Shown in pieces: positions 9,901 to 21,223 of a stretch of 64,000 nt of DNA. Each line of letters opens with the position of its first letter. Position 1 is the first letter of the stretch. Below the pieces are notes generated by a model. That model saw only the letters and a program-made list of their open reading frames with translations. It ran no database searches and was not told the origin of the DNA. A program made the position numbers and the translations under genes. Origin of the DNA: Lasiosphaeria ovina (taxonomy: Eukaryota; Ascomycota; Sordariomycetes; Sordariales; Lasiosphaeriaceae); the NCBI GenBank assembly GCA_033439765.1, contig JAULSN010000002.1, forward strand, positions 3,410,001 through 3,474,000, given 5' to 3'.

Positions 9901-10867
9901 GGGCGACTTTGAGCCTATCGTCGGCAATGTCATGGAGGCTCGGATGGTTCCGGATCTCGTTCATTTCTGCATGGACTTCGCGAGCACGGCCCCATGCCTT
10001 CAAGTCAACAGCCAGCAGCTGAACTGTTCTAATCTTGACTTGAAGGAGCAATGTTGTCAACATGGCTGACGCTCCGGTTTCCTTGACGCTCGTAGCAAGA
10101 AGGGCTGCAGTCCTTTGAAGAGTGCCGACATGGCCCCATGAGGCGGCGCCAGTTGAATTGACAACTTTCTCGTCGGCGTGGGTTTCTGTGCAGTTTATGA
10201 TGTTCATGACCAAGGAGTCGCAAACTTTGATATCCCTCTTGAGAGATTTGGGGTCGTCATAACTCTCCCCTTGGTTGATGTTCTGCATGACCAGTGACAG
10301 AGCCCGGACCCTGGTGCCCTGCGGGTCCCGTCGTGTCGCGGCAACTTTCTTGAGCACCGGAGCCAATGCTCTCCGACAATGCAGCATATCATCGAAAAGA
10401 CAATTCTTTTCTAGGCCCCCGAGCGTCTGGGTGTATTGCTCTTCGGCCTTGTCAAACTCTTCGCAATCGGCGTAGGCGGCCGCGAGGTCCTGCCTGGCAT
10501 AAAGAATCCCGATGTCATCTTCCTCTGCCCCTTGACCTATGGCGAGCAAGATGGCGTCGAGTAGATCCTGTGCCACGGCTTTGATTTCGCTGTTCCGAAT
10601 GACTCGGAGCCTCTCCTTTTCAACATCCACATCCCTTTGCACAGCCCGCTGGGCCTCTGCCGTTTCGCAATCTTCTTCGAACCGCCGTAGGGCACAATCC
10701 AATCTCCGGTCGGCTAATTCCCGTGAAATATCCAAGGCATCTTCCCATTGTTGCGGATCGGCAGTGTGCTCGCCTGGTATTGTATCTGGGCTTCCATCTT
10801 CAAGGTGTGGTTGTGGTGGTGATAGCGATGGGAGTGACAAGGGTGGTGGCACCAACTGGTTGTCCAT
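6901..10867 (-). CDS. Subtilisin-like (S8) protease with TPR-like and coiled-coil N-terminus, HET-Q2-like partner of the gasdermin
   Basis: Four proposed exons: 10867-8440, 8383-8263, 8216-7775 and 7692-6901. The frame closes at 1260 residues. Introns are 56, 46 and 82 bases; the first has GTAAGT and a CTAAC branch site, while the 46-base one is the least certain. Residues ~1-400 are helical with a TPR-like unit (LYARQDLAAAYADCEEFDKAEEQYTQ in part, ~135-165). Residues ~440-800 are a highly charged coiled coil built of RLAEEA(R/E) repeats. The C-terminal ~370 residues are an S8 domain: AVIDTG (Asp894), DEDGHGT (His954), ATGNSGN (oxyanion Asn1043) and SGTSFATP (Ser1145). No signal peptide is visible, so it is probably cytosolic. 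Most fungal gasdermin genes lie beside proteases, and HET-Q2 cleaves HET-Q1. The same role is inferred here. Confidence 0.85.
8590..9180 (-). repeat. Degenerate coding repeats of the charged coiled coil
   Basis: The minus strand repeats short units encoding ARLAEEARL-like and KEKE(G/R)LA-like heptad-rich segments about twenty times. This gives the protease a long, even coiled coil. The units have diverged and vary in spacing, so this is an old expansion rather than a fresh minisatellite. Confidence 0.7.
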
Positions 10868-12487
10868 GGTTGAAGGTTGAGAATGAGGGGTGAGCTACAG
10901 GCAGCTACTGGCAACCACTGTGCGGCAGCAAAGACAACAGCAACGTGCGAATGCAATTATTTAGCACTAGAGAGACAATACGGAGCAAAATGTTAACTCT
11001 CCGGCCTGTGGGCGACGGCTCGCACGGGTTGATTGGAAATTGAATCGCATGGTGATCGGGCAGATCGTCGGGTGCGGTTGGTCGTGTGTCGCTGCGATTG
11101 CACGACTGCCGCTGGACTCGGGCTTGGTCGGAATCTCCCGCGCCCCTTGAAGACTGCTGTGAATGGCTGCAGCGGTACTGTATGTACAATCCAACCACTA
11201 AATGTTTGTTAGCGCGGTACTTGAGCTGAAAGAAAAAATAGTGTACTTAGCCCAGCAATAAACCGACCGGCTAGGTGTTTCGGAGAAGGAATAGGCCTCT
11301 AGGACTCTGAAATGGGAATTCCAATATCTCTTACCTCCCTCGGCGAAAATCCTTTCTGGCTAGCTACAAGGTAAAGTATTAGGCCTTTAAAATTTGTAAA
11401 GTCTCCCGCTAACAGACATTTATGGATTGGACTGTACTGTACAGCAACCGTGGAGCTGTACATAGTACGATTGCAAATCCATTTTCTGCAGCTCATCACC
11501 TGCACGCAGGGGGTGCGAGCCTTATCCACAATAGCACGCTATGCACGGAATGTTCCGTACGATTGGTCCAAATCCGCTGCTCCGTTCGAGGTTCTCATGT
11601 CCACTGTGCGATACCTTACTTGCAGAAGCTACGACGTGATGGGCGGAAAGGCGGTGGGCTGCAGCTCGACACCCCACCACCCACCTGGCTGCCATCACCC
11701 CGTTCTTCCTGCCTTCAGAGCCTCGTCTCGCCGTCTCGAAATCGGAAACCAGCCAGAGCGCGAACAAACAGACGGGCAGAGAATTTTGTTCAAAGTGCAT
11801 TAATTACGGCCCAGAAAGAGAAGGTGGCAGCCGGAAGTCGCCAAGTGGGAGTGTCCAAAGGCAGCAGCTGTCGCCATCTCCCCGTTTCCATATTGACGCT
11901 AAAGAAGCGGGACGTAAGCAACCAAGAAAGCTCCTGCCCCATCACCTAACAGGTGTGGTGGAGCCCGGGGTGGCTGGATGTGAGAAAGTTGCTGATATCG
12001 TGCATTTCCGGCTGCAGTGGCGTTCCCTGTCCACCTGGAACCTGCAGTTACCTTCCGCTCTCTCCCAACCAGCAACGGAGGGAAAACGGAAAATAGTTTA
12101 GAGCAAGTCGGAAAGAATTAGACTAGATTGGGCACAGTGCCTTGCTAAATGTATGTACATACATAAAGCGGGTCAAGAAGCTTCCTAAGTTTGAGTCGTA
12201 AAGTAATCCGGTTGCTCTTTACATTCTTGAGAAACATTGTTTCGGACAGAGAGTTCACCTGCCAAGCCCAAAATGGAAACCTCTCCCGTCACTCTCGGAG
12301 CCCCAGCACAACAGTCCTTGTTAGCCACTGGCACGCGCTCCTCTTGAACCTTTGGATTTCCGGGGTTTTTAGTCAATAATTACGTCACACAGTCGAACAA
12401 CAGCCAAAGCCAACGCCATCCCCCAGCTCTAAAAGACAAACTTCACATCAACGTCATCCCAACCCCGGCCCGTCAATCTAGAAGAGC
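10868..12487. other. Intergenic region between protease and Zn2Cys6 regulator
   Basis: About 1.6 kb upstream of the protease gene and downstream of the regulator. Scattered short frames on both strands have no domains or credible splice structure. It should hold the protease promoter on its left side. I see no RNA gene or transposon end. Confidence 0.5.
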
Positions 12488-13066
12488 TCAAACCAGCCAA
12501 AACGCATCCAGCCAGAGCCGCTTCTTCCGAAGCAAGTCCTTCTGCGGTGGCGCCCACGGCAGCGGCTCCTCCTCTGCGACCTGCCCGTCCAACGACAAGC
12601 CCACCATCATCTCCCGATTCTCGTCGCCGACTCCCCCATCACCGGCGCGCTCGCGCTCGACCCCGCCGCAGAACGTTCGCACGCCCCGCGCCAGCCGCAA
12701 GAACAGCACCACGTCCTCGACCTCGGCCCAGGTCCCCGGAGGAGGCACCAGTTCGCCAGCCTCGCGCGCCGTGCGCTCGAGCCTGTCTGCCGCGCGCCGC
12801 AGCACGTCGGTGAGGTCGACCGTCGAGCGCACGTCCCATTTTTCTGCCTGTTGGTCCTCTTCAGCATCGAGGAGCGTGGTGGGGCCTGTCACGGTGCCGG
12901 CGTCGAGGCGATACAGCGCCGCGAGGCACTGCGTCAGCTGCGTCCACTGCACCAGGGTCAGCTGTGGGACTGGGGGGGCTGGTAGTGTGAGCAGCAACGT
13001 CGTGCAGCGCTCGACGGCCTGCGCTGAATGCCATGCGCGCGCGAGGCCGTGGTCGTCGTCGTCGGA

Positions 13067-13103
<37 letters not shown>

Positions 13104-14744
13104 GGGGATGTCGAGAGCAGGATGCTTAGTTCCGTGTAGTGCGTGTACGCGACGAGGATGGCTTCTGTGTGGTTTGGGGTTGTCAAGTTGCAGTTAGAGA
13201 GTGATTTGGATGATTTTGTTGTTTCGTCTGGGACCCTGGGTGAAACGGGCTGACGTGGGGTTTTTCTCACCTTGCTCGTGGCCCAGGTCTGGAGGAACGC
13301 ACGCGCGCAGGCCCTGGACCTGCTGGAGCAGCGCGTTGACGTCGTTGCCGTGCTGCATCTGCATCTCGGTGGAATGAAGCTGGCCGGCCTTGTCGGCGAG
13401 CAGCTGCAGGCGCACCTGCAGGACCAGCACGGCATCCTCGCGGCACTCGTTGCCGGCGGCTATGGCGACTAGAGCCTCTTCCAGCGAATTCGCCCACGCC
13501 AGGGCCCTGGGCTGGCCGTAGTAGGACGCCACGGCCGAGCTCAACACAAAGCACGCCAGCATGGCGCGCTGGCGCTCCGACGCGGCCTGCGGAGTGATGT
13601 GGGTTGCTGTTGGGCCGGAGACCCGAGACGTGAGGTGACGCAACGCGTGCATGTCTCGCAGGCCCGGCTCGTCAGCCAGGCGCAGCTCGCCCACCAGGGT
13701 TGCGGCCACGGCCACCATCCGGACCACGGCGGGGTCGTGGTCCCAGCCCCAGGCGATGTACGTCAGCAGCCCAAGCAGCAGGTCCATCTTCTGGTCCGCG
13801 ATGGCGGGGGGGGCCTCGGGGCGCTGCAAGAAGGCGGCCTCGCAGAACATTGATTTCAGCTCGGTGGCGCGCGTCCGCCTCTCGAGCGTCGTGGGCGCTG
13901 TCACGCAGGCGATGGCGCGGAGTAGCAGCGGCCGCTCGCACCGCACGACGAGTTGCGAGGCTAAATCGACAGACATGCAGAGGAAGGGAAGCTGGGGCAG
14001 AAATCTCGACCGGAATAGGTCAACAATGGCGTAGTCCGTGTGGACTTGTAACGCTTCATTGTTAGCCATGCCCGTAGCTGAGTCGACCTGGTTCATGATG
14101 GGGTCGAGGCTGAAGTAGAACGGAGCCGATGTCTGCTGGGGCTCAGGTCGGACTGTGTCGGCGTCACTATCGTCGCCGTCAGCAGCGTCGTGTTCCTGGC
14201 CGTCGTCGTAGCCACAGTCAGAGCCAGTCTCTGACTCGTTGCCGGTGTTGTTGTCATCGTCTTTGCTGCGCCTGCCGAAGCCGACGTGGAGGGCGCCGAG
14301 GATATCGCCGTAAATACACGTCTTCGGCCGTGGTCGAGATTGTTGTCGTGGCCGTGGGGATGCGGATGGCTGCTGCCGTGCAGACCGCGGCAGCCTGGCC
14401 GGGGTAAGCGCCGATAGGGTTCCGGGCCGAGCCTGGGGCTCGAGCTGAGTCTGGGCTTCAGGTTGAGTCAGAGTCACGGTCTGACCCCGTGACTCGAGCA
14501 GGGAGACCAGACTGGAGAGCCTGTCCTCAAGCTCGGCAATCCGGGTGTTCGAGCTTGTGCTACCCGCGTGGTTGTGAGTGGTGCGGCGGCGATGGCCATC
14601 GGATGGGTGACACTGCTTCTTGAGGCGGTGGCACCGCTCGCAGTCGTTGCCGTCGGTGCGGGGAATACATTTGCACTTCGTCTTCACGCAGTTCAGACAC
14701 GCCTTGCCGTAGGGGGCCGAGTCCCGGGCCTTTCTTTTCTCCAT
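12488..14744 (-). CDS. Zn2Cys6 (GAL4-type) transcription factor
   Basis: Two exons, 14744-13271 and 13164-12488, joined across a 106-base intron (GTGAGA...CACACAG); 716 residues. The binuclear cluster is at the N-terminus, CX2CX6CX8CX2CX6C, with Cys16, 19, 26, 35, 38 and 45 and a basic KTKCKC core. Residues ~75-100 form a short leucine-rich dimerisation-like segment (RIAELEDRLSSLVSLLES). A Pro/Ser/Gln-rich linker and an acidic DD/E-rich stretch come next, then a helical middle region as in fungal-specific regulators. A CAG-encoded run of 11 glutamines lies in exon 2. It is divergent from an MFS transporter 615 bases away, a common regulator-transporter pair, so it may control that exporter. 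The ligand or pathway cannot be told. Confidence 0.9.
13068..13103. repeat. (TGC)12 trinucleotide repeat encoding polyglutamine
   Basis: Twelve perfect TGC units, read as CAG on the minus strand, give a glutamine run in the C-terminal part of the Zn2Cys6 regulator. Perfect triplet tracts of this kind often vary in length between strains. Confidence 0.95.
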
Positions 14745-14985
14745 CTTTATCAGATTGGGAATCTGGCTAGACTTAGTGGATGGTTACTGCCAAAGACGTT
14801 CGCATCGGAGTTCGGCTTCCAAGCGTTGACTATTAATCATCTGCGGCCCTCCATGTCATGCCGCCGTCTTCTTGCTTGGACTGGCGTGGCGCTAGTTTTA
14901 GTCTCCGGGGACAAGCGAGTGCCATTGCGCCACGAATATCCGTTGGCGCTGCCTGCTGCTCTGCGATGCTATGTCAGCATAAACG

Positions 14986-15014
14986 CGGGATTCAACGGGA
15001 TTCAACGGGATTCC
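14986..15014. promoter_or_regulatory. Triple CGG direct repeat with 10-bp period in divergent promoter
   Basis: CGG triplets start at 14986, 14996 and 15006, each followed by GATTCAA or a close variant, so the 10-bp unit repeats nearly three times. CGG triplets are the half-sites of Zn2Cys6 proteins, and this lies between such a regulator and an MFS gene. One helical turn of spacing would put all three on one DNA face. Binding is inferred. Confidence 0.5.
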
Positions 15015-15359
15015 CCAGCAGCGCCAGGATGCCAAGCATGTTGTGGGGCCCGAGGACGGCCTGTTCCTCCGTCCCCGGCTACGAACCGGAATCTTGAAAT
15101 CCGGTCCTGGCAAAAAAATCAGCTAGTGTACAAAGGAGGAACTAAAGCCCCGGCCAAATACGAGCCGCGGTCTAGCGCGCTTCCTGATTATCAACACAGA
15201 CAGCAGGGACAAGGCAAGGCGATGCAGATATATTGGTTGGCGAGAAATAAAATAAAAGACACAAGTACCGCAACCATGCCTTACCATTCAGACTGTCCAG
15301 GCTCGACATGCCCATTCCCATCCCATTCAAACGACAAACCAAAATAGCACAGCATCGCC

Positions 15360-17326
15360 ATGTCGGTGTCAGCCCCTAGTACCACGTCCAACTCGGTCCC
15401 CGATAACTTGGGGCCCGCGGAACCCCGTGCCAATGGCGATCACGACAAAAATATTGACGACAAGGAAAAGACGGCGCAGAGCCAGAACCAGAGCGACCAA
15501 CAAGCTGCCCAGGCCAGCCCGAATGAGCACCAGTATCCGACGGGGCTGGCGCTATTTGCCGTCCTGGTGCCCATGGCGCTGGCCTTCTTCCTCGTCTTCC
15601 TCGACCTGGCCATCGTATCGACGGCGACACCGTCCATCACGTCGACCTTCAACTCGCTAGTCGACGTCGGGTGGTATGGCGGCGCCTACCAGCTGGGCGG
15701 CTCGGCGCTGCAGCCCCTGACGGGCAAGATCTACACCTACTTCTCGACCAGGTGGTCGTTCCTATCCTTTTTCTTTCTATTCATGCTGGGCTCGCTGCTG
15801 TGCGGCGCCGCCCAGTCGTCGGCCATGTTTATCGTCGGCCGTGCCGTTGCCGGCATGGGTTCTTCGGGCCTCAATACGGGCGCGTTCACGATTGTGGCTG
15901 CCACCTTGCCGCCCCACATCCAGCCCCGGGTCATGGGCCTCACCGTCGGCCTCGGCCAGCTGGGCCTGGCCCTGGGACCTATTGTCGGTGGCCTGTTTAC
16001 TGAATACGTGTCGTGGCGGTGGTGTGAGTCTGACTTTGTTACCTCGTTCCAATGAGTGAATTTACAAGTGATCAACGAAGCTGAAGCTGACAATACTCGT
16101 AATTATAGGCTTCTACATCAACCTCCCCGTCGGCGCGCCCGTCGCGGTCCTTCTCTTCTTCTTCCGCGTGCCCGAGCAGACGCCGAAACAACCCGTGCGC
16201 GCGGTGCTGGGCACGGCCATCAAGGCGCTCGATCTGGTCGGCTTCGCGCTAGTCAGCCCGGCGGCCATCATGTTCCTGCTGGCACTAATGTACGGCGGTA
16301 ACCAGCACGCGTGGGACAGCTCCGTGGTAATCGGGCTATTAGTAGGCGCAGCCACCACGCTGGCCGTCTTCCTCGCGTGGGAGCACCGCCGCGGCGACGA
16401 CGCCATGGTGCCCTTCGCGATGCTTCGCCACCGCGTCATCTGGTCCGCCGCTGGCAACCTGTTCTTCGTGCTGGCCAGTATGCTGGTCGCCGATTTCTAT
16501 CTTGCCATCTTCTTCCAGGCAGTCAACGGCGACTCGCCCGTCATGAGCGGCGTCCATCTGCTGCCCACTACCCTCGGTATGGTCGTGTTTACCATGACGT
16601 CGGGTGTCTTGAGTACGTAGCTGTTATTTTTCCCAGATCTTGTCAGAGGAATGCCTGCTGATTTATACCGCTACCACCGCGCAGTCGAAGTGCTCGGCTA
16701 CTATCTCCCGTGGGTGCTTGCCGGGAGCTGCATCTCCGCCATTGGCTACGGGCTGCTGTCGACTCTGGAAACAACGACGCCTGCCGCGCGATGGATCGGG
16801 TACCAACTGTTTTACGGGGTCGGCGGCGGGTCCATGGCAGCAGCGGTAAGCCTGTCTCGATGCACTACTTTTCTTACCGTCGTGCATTAACTAACAACTA
16901 GATGTGGTGCAGGCGTATACGGCAGTGCAGAACCTCGTGCCGGCCTCGCAGATCCCGACAGCGATGGCGATCGTGCTGTTCTGCCAGAGCATGGGCGGCG
17001 CCGTGTCGCTGGTCGCGGCCAACGCCATCTTCAGCAACAGCCTGCGGCAGCAGCTGCAGCAGCGCGCCGGCGCCATCGGCCTCGACCCGGAGGCCATCAT
17101 CAACGCCGGCGCCAGCGCCGTGCGCCTGCTCGTGTCGGGCGACGCCCTCGAAGCCGTGCTGCAGGCCTACGCCAAGAGCGTCGACCACGTCATGTACCTA
17201 GGCGTCGCCGTCAGCGTCGCCGCCTTCGCCTTTGCCTGGGGCCTCGGCTGGGAGGACATCCGCGTCGTGCGCAAGCGCAATGCCATCCGCGCGTCCAACG
17301 CCGAGACGGACGGACCGGGATGGTGA
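15360..17326 (+). CDS. MFS drug/toxin exporter, 14-TM (DHA14-like) type
   Basis: Four exons: 15360-16023, 16109-16612, 16685-16845 and 16913-17326; introns are 85, 72 and 67 bases and the frame closes at 580 residues. A ~60-residue hydrophilic N-terminus rich in N, D and Q precedes the membrane core. Recognisable pieces are the TM1 region [20 protein letters not shown], the [10 protein letters not shown] segment after TM1, [11 protein letters not shown], the antiporter motif C-like [13 protein letters not shown], and [14 protein letters not shown] across the first intron. These are typical of fungal 14-spanner H+-coupled exporters of toxins and drugs. The third intron could end at TAG (16901) or CAG (16912); only the latter keeps frame (GGGSMAAA joined to AYTAVQN). 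Divergent from the Zn2Cys6 regulator, which may control it. Confidence 0.9.
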
Positions 17327-18238
17327 GGCGGCCGACAGGTGGCGACCTCTGCCCGGCTGGGGATTTGTATACCTATGTAGTCTAACAGCAGTGGTGGTAT
17401 TTGTATTAATTATGTATAGGCATGGAGCGGTTGGCCTGGCTCAGTGATTAGAATCAAAATCTCACCTCCCATTCATGAACATAGTGCTGTTTAAATTCAG
17501 TACCTACTAGATAGTCTAATTTCACAAAGTTAGCCTCTATCTAAGTGATCTTGGGAGAGGGGGCAGGGGCTGAACGTAAGTAGGTATGAACGGGACTCTT
17601 TTCTTTCCATTACTCTGCGAGCGACCTCTATTGTTAGATCTACTACTGAAGAAGACTAGCTTCTACATATTGCTCGATATGCGCTGGGGTAAATATATTT
17701 AAATACTTATCGCGGTATTGTAGTAAAAAATTAAATAACCACAAGGTACCGTTAGAGTTAGACCGACCGACTTGCGAACCCTTACCGCCGGATAAAGACA
17801 TAGGTGGCGTAGTTTAAGGGCCTTATCCCGAGCCGGGTATGAACGGGGTCAATTCCGTGAAAAGTCATTTGCGCCCTCCTGCTAATCTTCCTTGTACTCT
17901 TGGTGTAAGGATTTGTTAGGCAGGACAGGCTTTGTCCCGGCCCTCGGCGTCTGTTATTCCTGTACAACAACAGCCTCGTAGCCACCGGTAATCTTGCCGC
18001 GTCTTTGTATCCACCTTGTCGCTATTCCCTGCCACATAGCGGTACGTTCTCTTGTTGCTCAATTAATCAAAAGGGCTGCGCAGCCGGGCGGGGTCGCAGA
18101 GATACTGAGTTACCGTGAATAAAAATGGCAGACCGGCCAGCCTTCCAAGGTAATCAGCATCCAGTGCGTCTTCGTTAACTTTACACAAGCACCCCATAAA
18201 AAAGACACACAAGGTAGTGGAGCAGATACGGATATCAC
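17327..18238. other. AT-rich intergenic region
   Basis: About 900 bases between the MFS gene and the broken APH-like gene. It contains AT-rich stretches and short frames only. I see no credible gene, tRNA or transposon end. Confidence 0.5.
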
Positions 18239-19620
18239 ATGGATCACTCATACCTCATTCAAGTCGCTGAAGCGCTTATAAGAGCAAGCAAACAAGACCT
18301 TGCTGCAAAACAAGAGCTTGAAAGAAGTGAAGCACAACAAGAGCTTAAAAGCAGACAAGACTACCAAGAGGTTCTAGAGCGTGCAAAAAACAAAAGCTTG
18401 AAAAAAAACAAGAGCCTGTAGAAGAGCAAGAGCTTGTAAAAGAACTGGCCCGTGTTACTATCGGGCCTGATGAGCGCGAGACTCTACGTATCCACATCTG
18501 GACTTTTGAGCGGTGTCACAAGGAACTCGAAACGTACCGTAAAGGCCAGATTCACAAGGGATCGTGGAACCACGGCGGCTACTATTTCGGTGTCTGGGAG
18601 CCCGAGGTGGTGGATATCGCCGCAATTCCTAAAAACCCCGACATACGGCGCCGCCAGGACGAGTATGAGTTCTTCCGTTATGGCGAAGGCGCCCCCGAAG
18701 TGACCTTTCAGCTAATGACGTGCTGGATGGGCTACGCGGCCTCGATCACATCCGAGAACAGAACAAACGACTGGGTTGAACTCCAGAAGTTTACCACGTT
18801 CCAGGCACCCAAGACCCTGTTATACATGGAGCGATATGGAGTCACGTGCATGGTCTCGACCCAGGTTCAGGGGCAGAGCCTCAATTGCCTTCTCTCACGC
18901 ACAATTGGGTTCAATGACGCCGGACGACTCGACGACCCGGCGCCTGATTCGCCCCAGGCCGCCGAGGTGACGCGAATCTGCGCCAAACTCTGCCCCCAGG
19001 TGGTGACGGCCATTCTGGAGATGTCAAGGCGCTGGGGCAACAAGGTCTGCGGTGTGGACTGGGGCCAGGTGCCGGACCTCAACTTTCTCGAAGCAATCAA
19101 TCCTCGTTACTGGCCCAAGGACGACATCCCCCAGAACTGCAAAGATGCCGGGCTCAGCTGCGATATAACGCGTTTTAGCCCTGGAGATATCAGCCCCCGG
19201 AATATCGTGGTCGACGAAGACGGCAATTTTGTCGGGTTCGCGACCTTATTTTCAGCTGGCTTCGTACCCCGGGGCTGGATCCAGGTGGGGCTCATCGATC
19301 CGGCCGCCCTGGAGGAGGCGGATATTACTGTTCGCGGAGATGCCTCTTTGACAGGCCAGTATTTCGTCCCCAGACGCGGCCGGCATTCCGCCTTGCTTAC
19401 GTACCAGCGTCTCATGTCGGACCTGCTTGCAGCTGTAGGCTTTCCAAAGCTAGACCCGCATAGGCTTCAGTGGATGCGGCGCCGCACCGAAGAACTCCAG
19501 AAAATGTCGTGGAGAGAGGTAGACGCCAGGATGAGAGAGGCAGGCAAGAGCTCGTGGAAGGAGCTGGTAGCCGAGACCGATTCCGATTCATGGTGGTATC
19601 AGCACAGTGCTGATGACTAG
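18239..19620 (+). pseudogene. APH-fold (aminoglycoside phosphotransferase-like) protein, frameshifted and lacking catalytic residues
   Basis: The ATG at 18239 starts a K/E/Q-rich helical segment that runs out of frame in the A-tract at ~18385-18390. The matching continuation (KQKLEKKQEPVEEQELVKEL...) is open in another frame from there to the stop at 19620. One extra A would restore a single ~460-residue frame. The C-terminal part resembles fungal APH/choline-kinase-like proteins. The usual HGDxxxxN catalytic loop appears as SPGDISPRNI (His replaced by Pro), and the metal-binding IDWE segment is GFATLFSAGF (Asp lost). So even with frame restored it would be a pseudokinase. The break could be real or a homopolymer error in the assembly. 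Confidence 0.6.
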
Positions 19621-20014
19621 GTCGGGGGTTAATTATCAATCGATGACCCCACGCAAGCGCACTAATTACTCGGTGTTTGCAAACCCCATACTACTCGGCT
19701 GTCTGATCTGAGTAGTTCTGGGTGGAGGACGCTACCGAGTTGAATGAAATTACTGACAGGATGGAATAGAGATATATGAAATTGAATAACGATTGTGTCT
19801 AATTGATTGTACAGGTTGTGGGGATGGTGGAAAATGCTACATTCTGTTGACTATGAATCCATCTCTAGTCCGTAGGGGTGGGTGTCAGGGTGCGCCGGTG
19901 GACACTCACTATAATTCGTTGAAAAATTGGGGATATGTTTGTGGTTTGACCTGTGAGCTACCATTCCCCCCATATATATCCATCTCTGCCTTGGTATTTT
20001 CAAGGGGCTGCTAT
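19621..20014. other. Convergent spacer
   Basis: Roughly 390 bases between convergent genes. Only short frames with no recognisable content. Expected to hold both 3' untranslated regions. Confidence 0.45.
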
Positions 20015-20371
20015 TTAGCCAAGGCGTCGATGAAGCTCGTCAAAGATCAAGTCGGCGAGTTTTTCCAGCGTCGCGCAGTCGAGATCGGAAATCGTGGGGT
20101 TGGTTGTTTGTGTACCGACATGCGCATAGTTCCTGGCTGGCATATTGGTCTCTTGCTTGGACGGTTGTGCTGGTCGGTTGAGTGTCTCGGCGACTGACTG
20201 GTTTTGTGCAAACGTCATCTCACGACATTTTTGACACCAGTTGAAGTCCCCCCTCTTTATGAGTCCCATAACAAATCTCTTAATTTCCGTCCGCTTGCAC
20301 TTTTCGCAGGTGTTGACTTTGTTGTTATTGGGGTCTGGAACCGTGGTCTCGTTGAGCCCATCTAACTCCAT
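20015..20371 (-). CDS. Small zinc-ribbon-like hypothetical protein
   Basis: 118 residues from ATG 20371, single exon. Two CxxC pairs, CEKC and CQKC, 23 residues apart (residues ~22-51), could bind one zinc ion. Between them is a basic helix-like segment (KRTEIKRFVMGLIKRGD). The C-terminus has an amphipathic helix (ATLEKLADLIFDELHRRLG). I do not recognise the family. It could be a short stand-alone zinc protein or a fragment of a longer one. The paired cysteines and even composition favour a real gene over a chance frame. Confidence 0.45.
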   Translation of the reverse strand: MELDGLNETTVPDPNNNKVNTCEKCKRTEIKRFVMGLIKRGDFNWCQKCREMTFAQNQSVAETLNRPAQPSKQETNMPARNYAHVGTQTTNPTISDLDCATLEKLADLIFDELHRRLG

Positions 20372-21223
20372 ATTGTTTGAATTGAGGTCATGACGAGGAC
20401 AAAAGGCCTATGGGTGAACTTGACGATGACCCATACATCCTCCCAAGAAGCCCACTGGCCCCCCGATGTCAGTTTTCGTGATTGGGTTTCATTTCTTTCA
20501 GGAGATGCGGCTGACTGACGGGTCCTCGCACTAAATTGGCATCGCGTTGCAGGAGAACGAACGTCATAAAACACGAGGGTGTCAAGATACAGGGGACGCA
20601 CTATTCGTCAGGGTTACAAAAACACCCTAATTGCGGCGGCAAACTCCTTCCCCCTTGATCAGGGCGTCTTGTAGCCCTGACGAGCACTGAGGAAAAACTG
20701 GCTAGCAAGTTTTCTTTGTGACACTCTTTTTTTCGCTTTGTTCTTCCTTGACAGATTGGCGACAGGGGAAGAGCGAAGAACAGCGGCTAACCATTCAGTG
20801 TAACAATCGCAAACAAGCCAGCCCACTGTAATCATCCGCCAAACCAGCCAGAATTTTGGAAAAAGTACAGATAAATACGCGAGAAATGCATCCTGCATAT
20901 GATTATCACAAAAACAAGACCTGCAAGAAAAAAACAGGCATCAAGTGACATTGAAAACAAGAAAGAATCGGAATTGCAAGCAACTGATATCCACACCAGC
21001 GTGTCTAACGCTAATGCCTGTGCCAACCTGGCCCAGAAACCCAGGACGCAGACCAGCAGCCCCTGAACGAGAGAAACCATGGAACATGCCCCAGCGCGAA
21101 AAGAGAAGCAATCCAAGAGTCAAAAGGAAAAGGAAAAGGAAAAGGAAAAGGAAAAGGAAAAGGAAAAAAAAACAAGAACAGAAATGCAAGCACGAGCAGA
21201 TAATACAGTTCGGTCAATACATC
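20372..21223. other. Intergenic region with (AAAAGG)n
   Basis: About 850 bases upstream of the zinc-ribbon-like gene and downstream of the Ulp1-like gene. It holds a hexanucleotide microsatellite and otherwise only short frames. Confidence 0.5.
21122..21163. repeat. (AAAAGG)7 hexanucleotide repeat
   Basis: Seven perfect AAAAGG units followed by an A-run, just downstream of the Ulp1-like gene stop codon. It is a simple purine-strand microsatellite in the 3' region. Confidence 0.95.
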
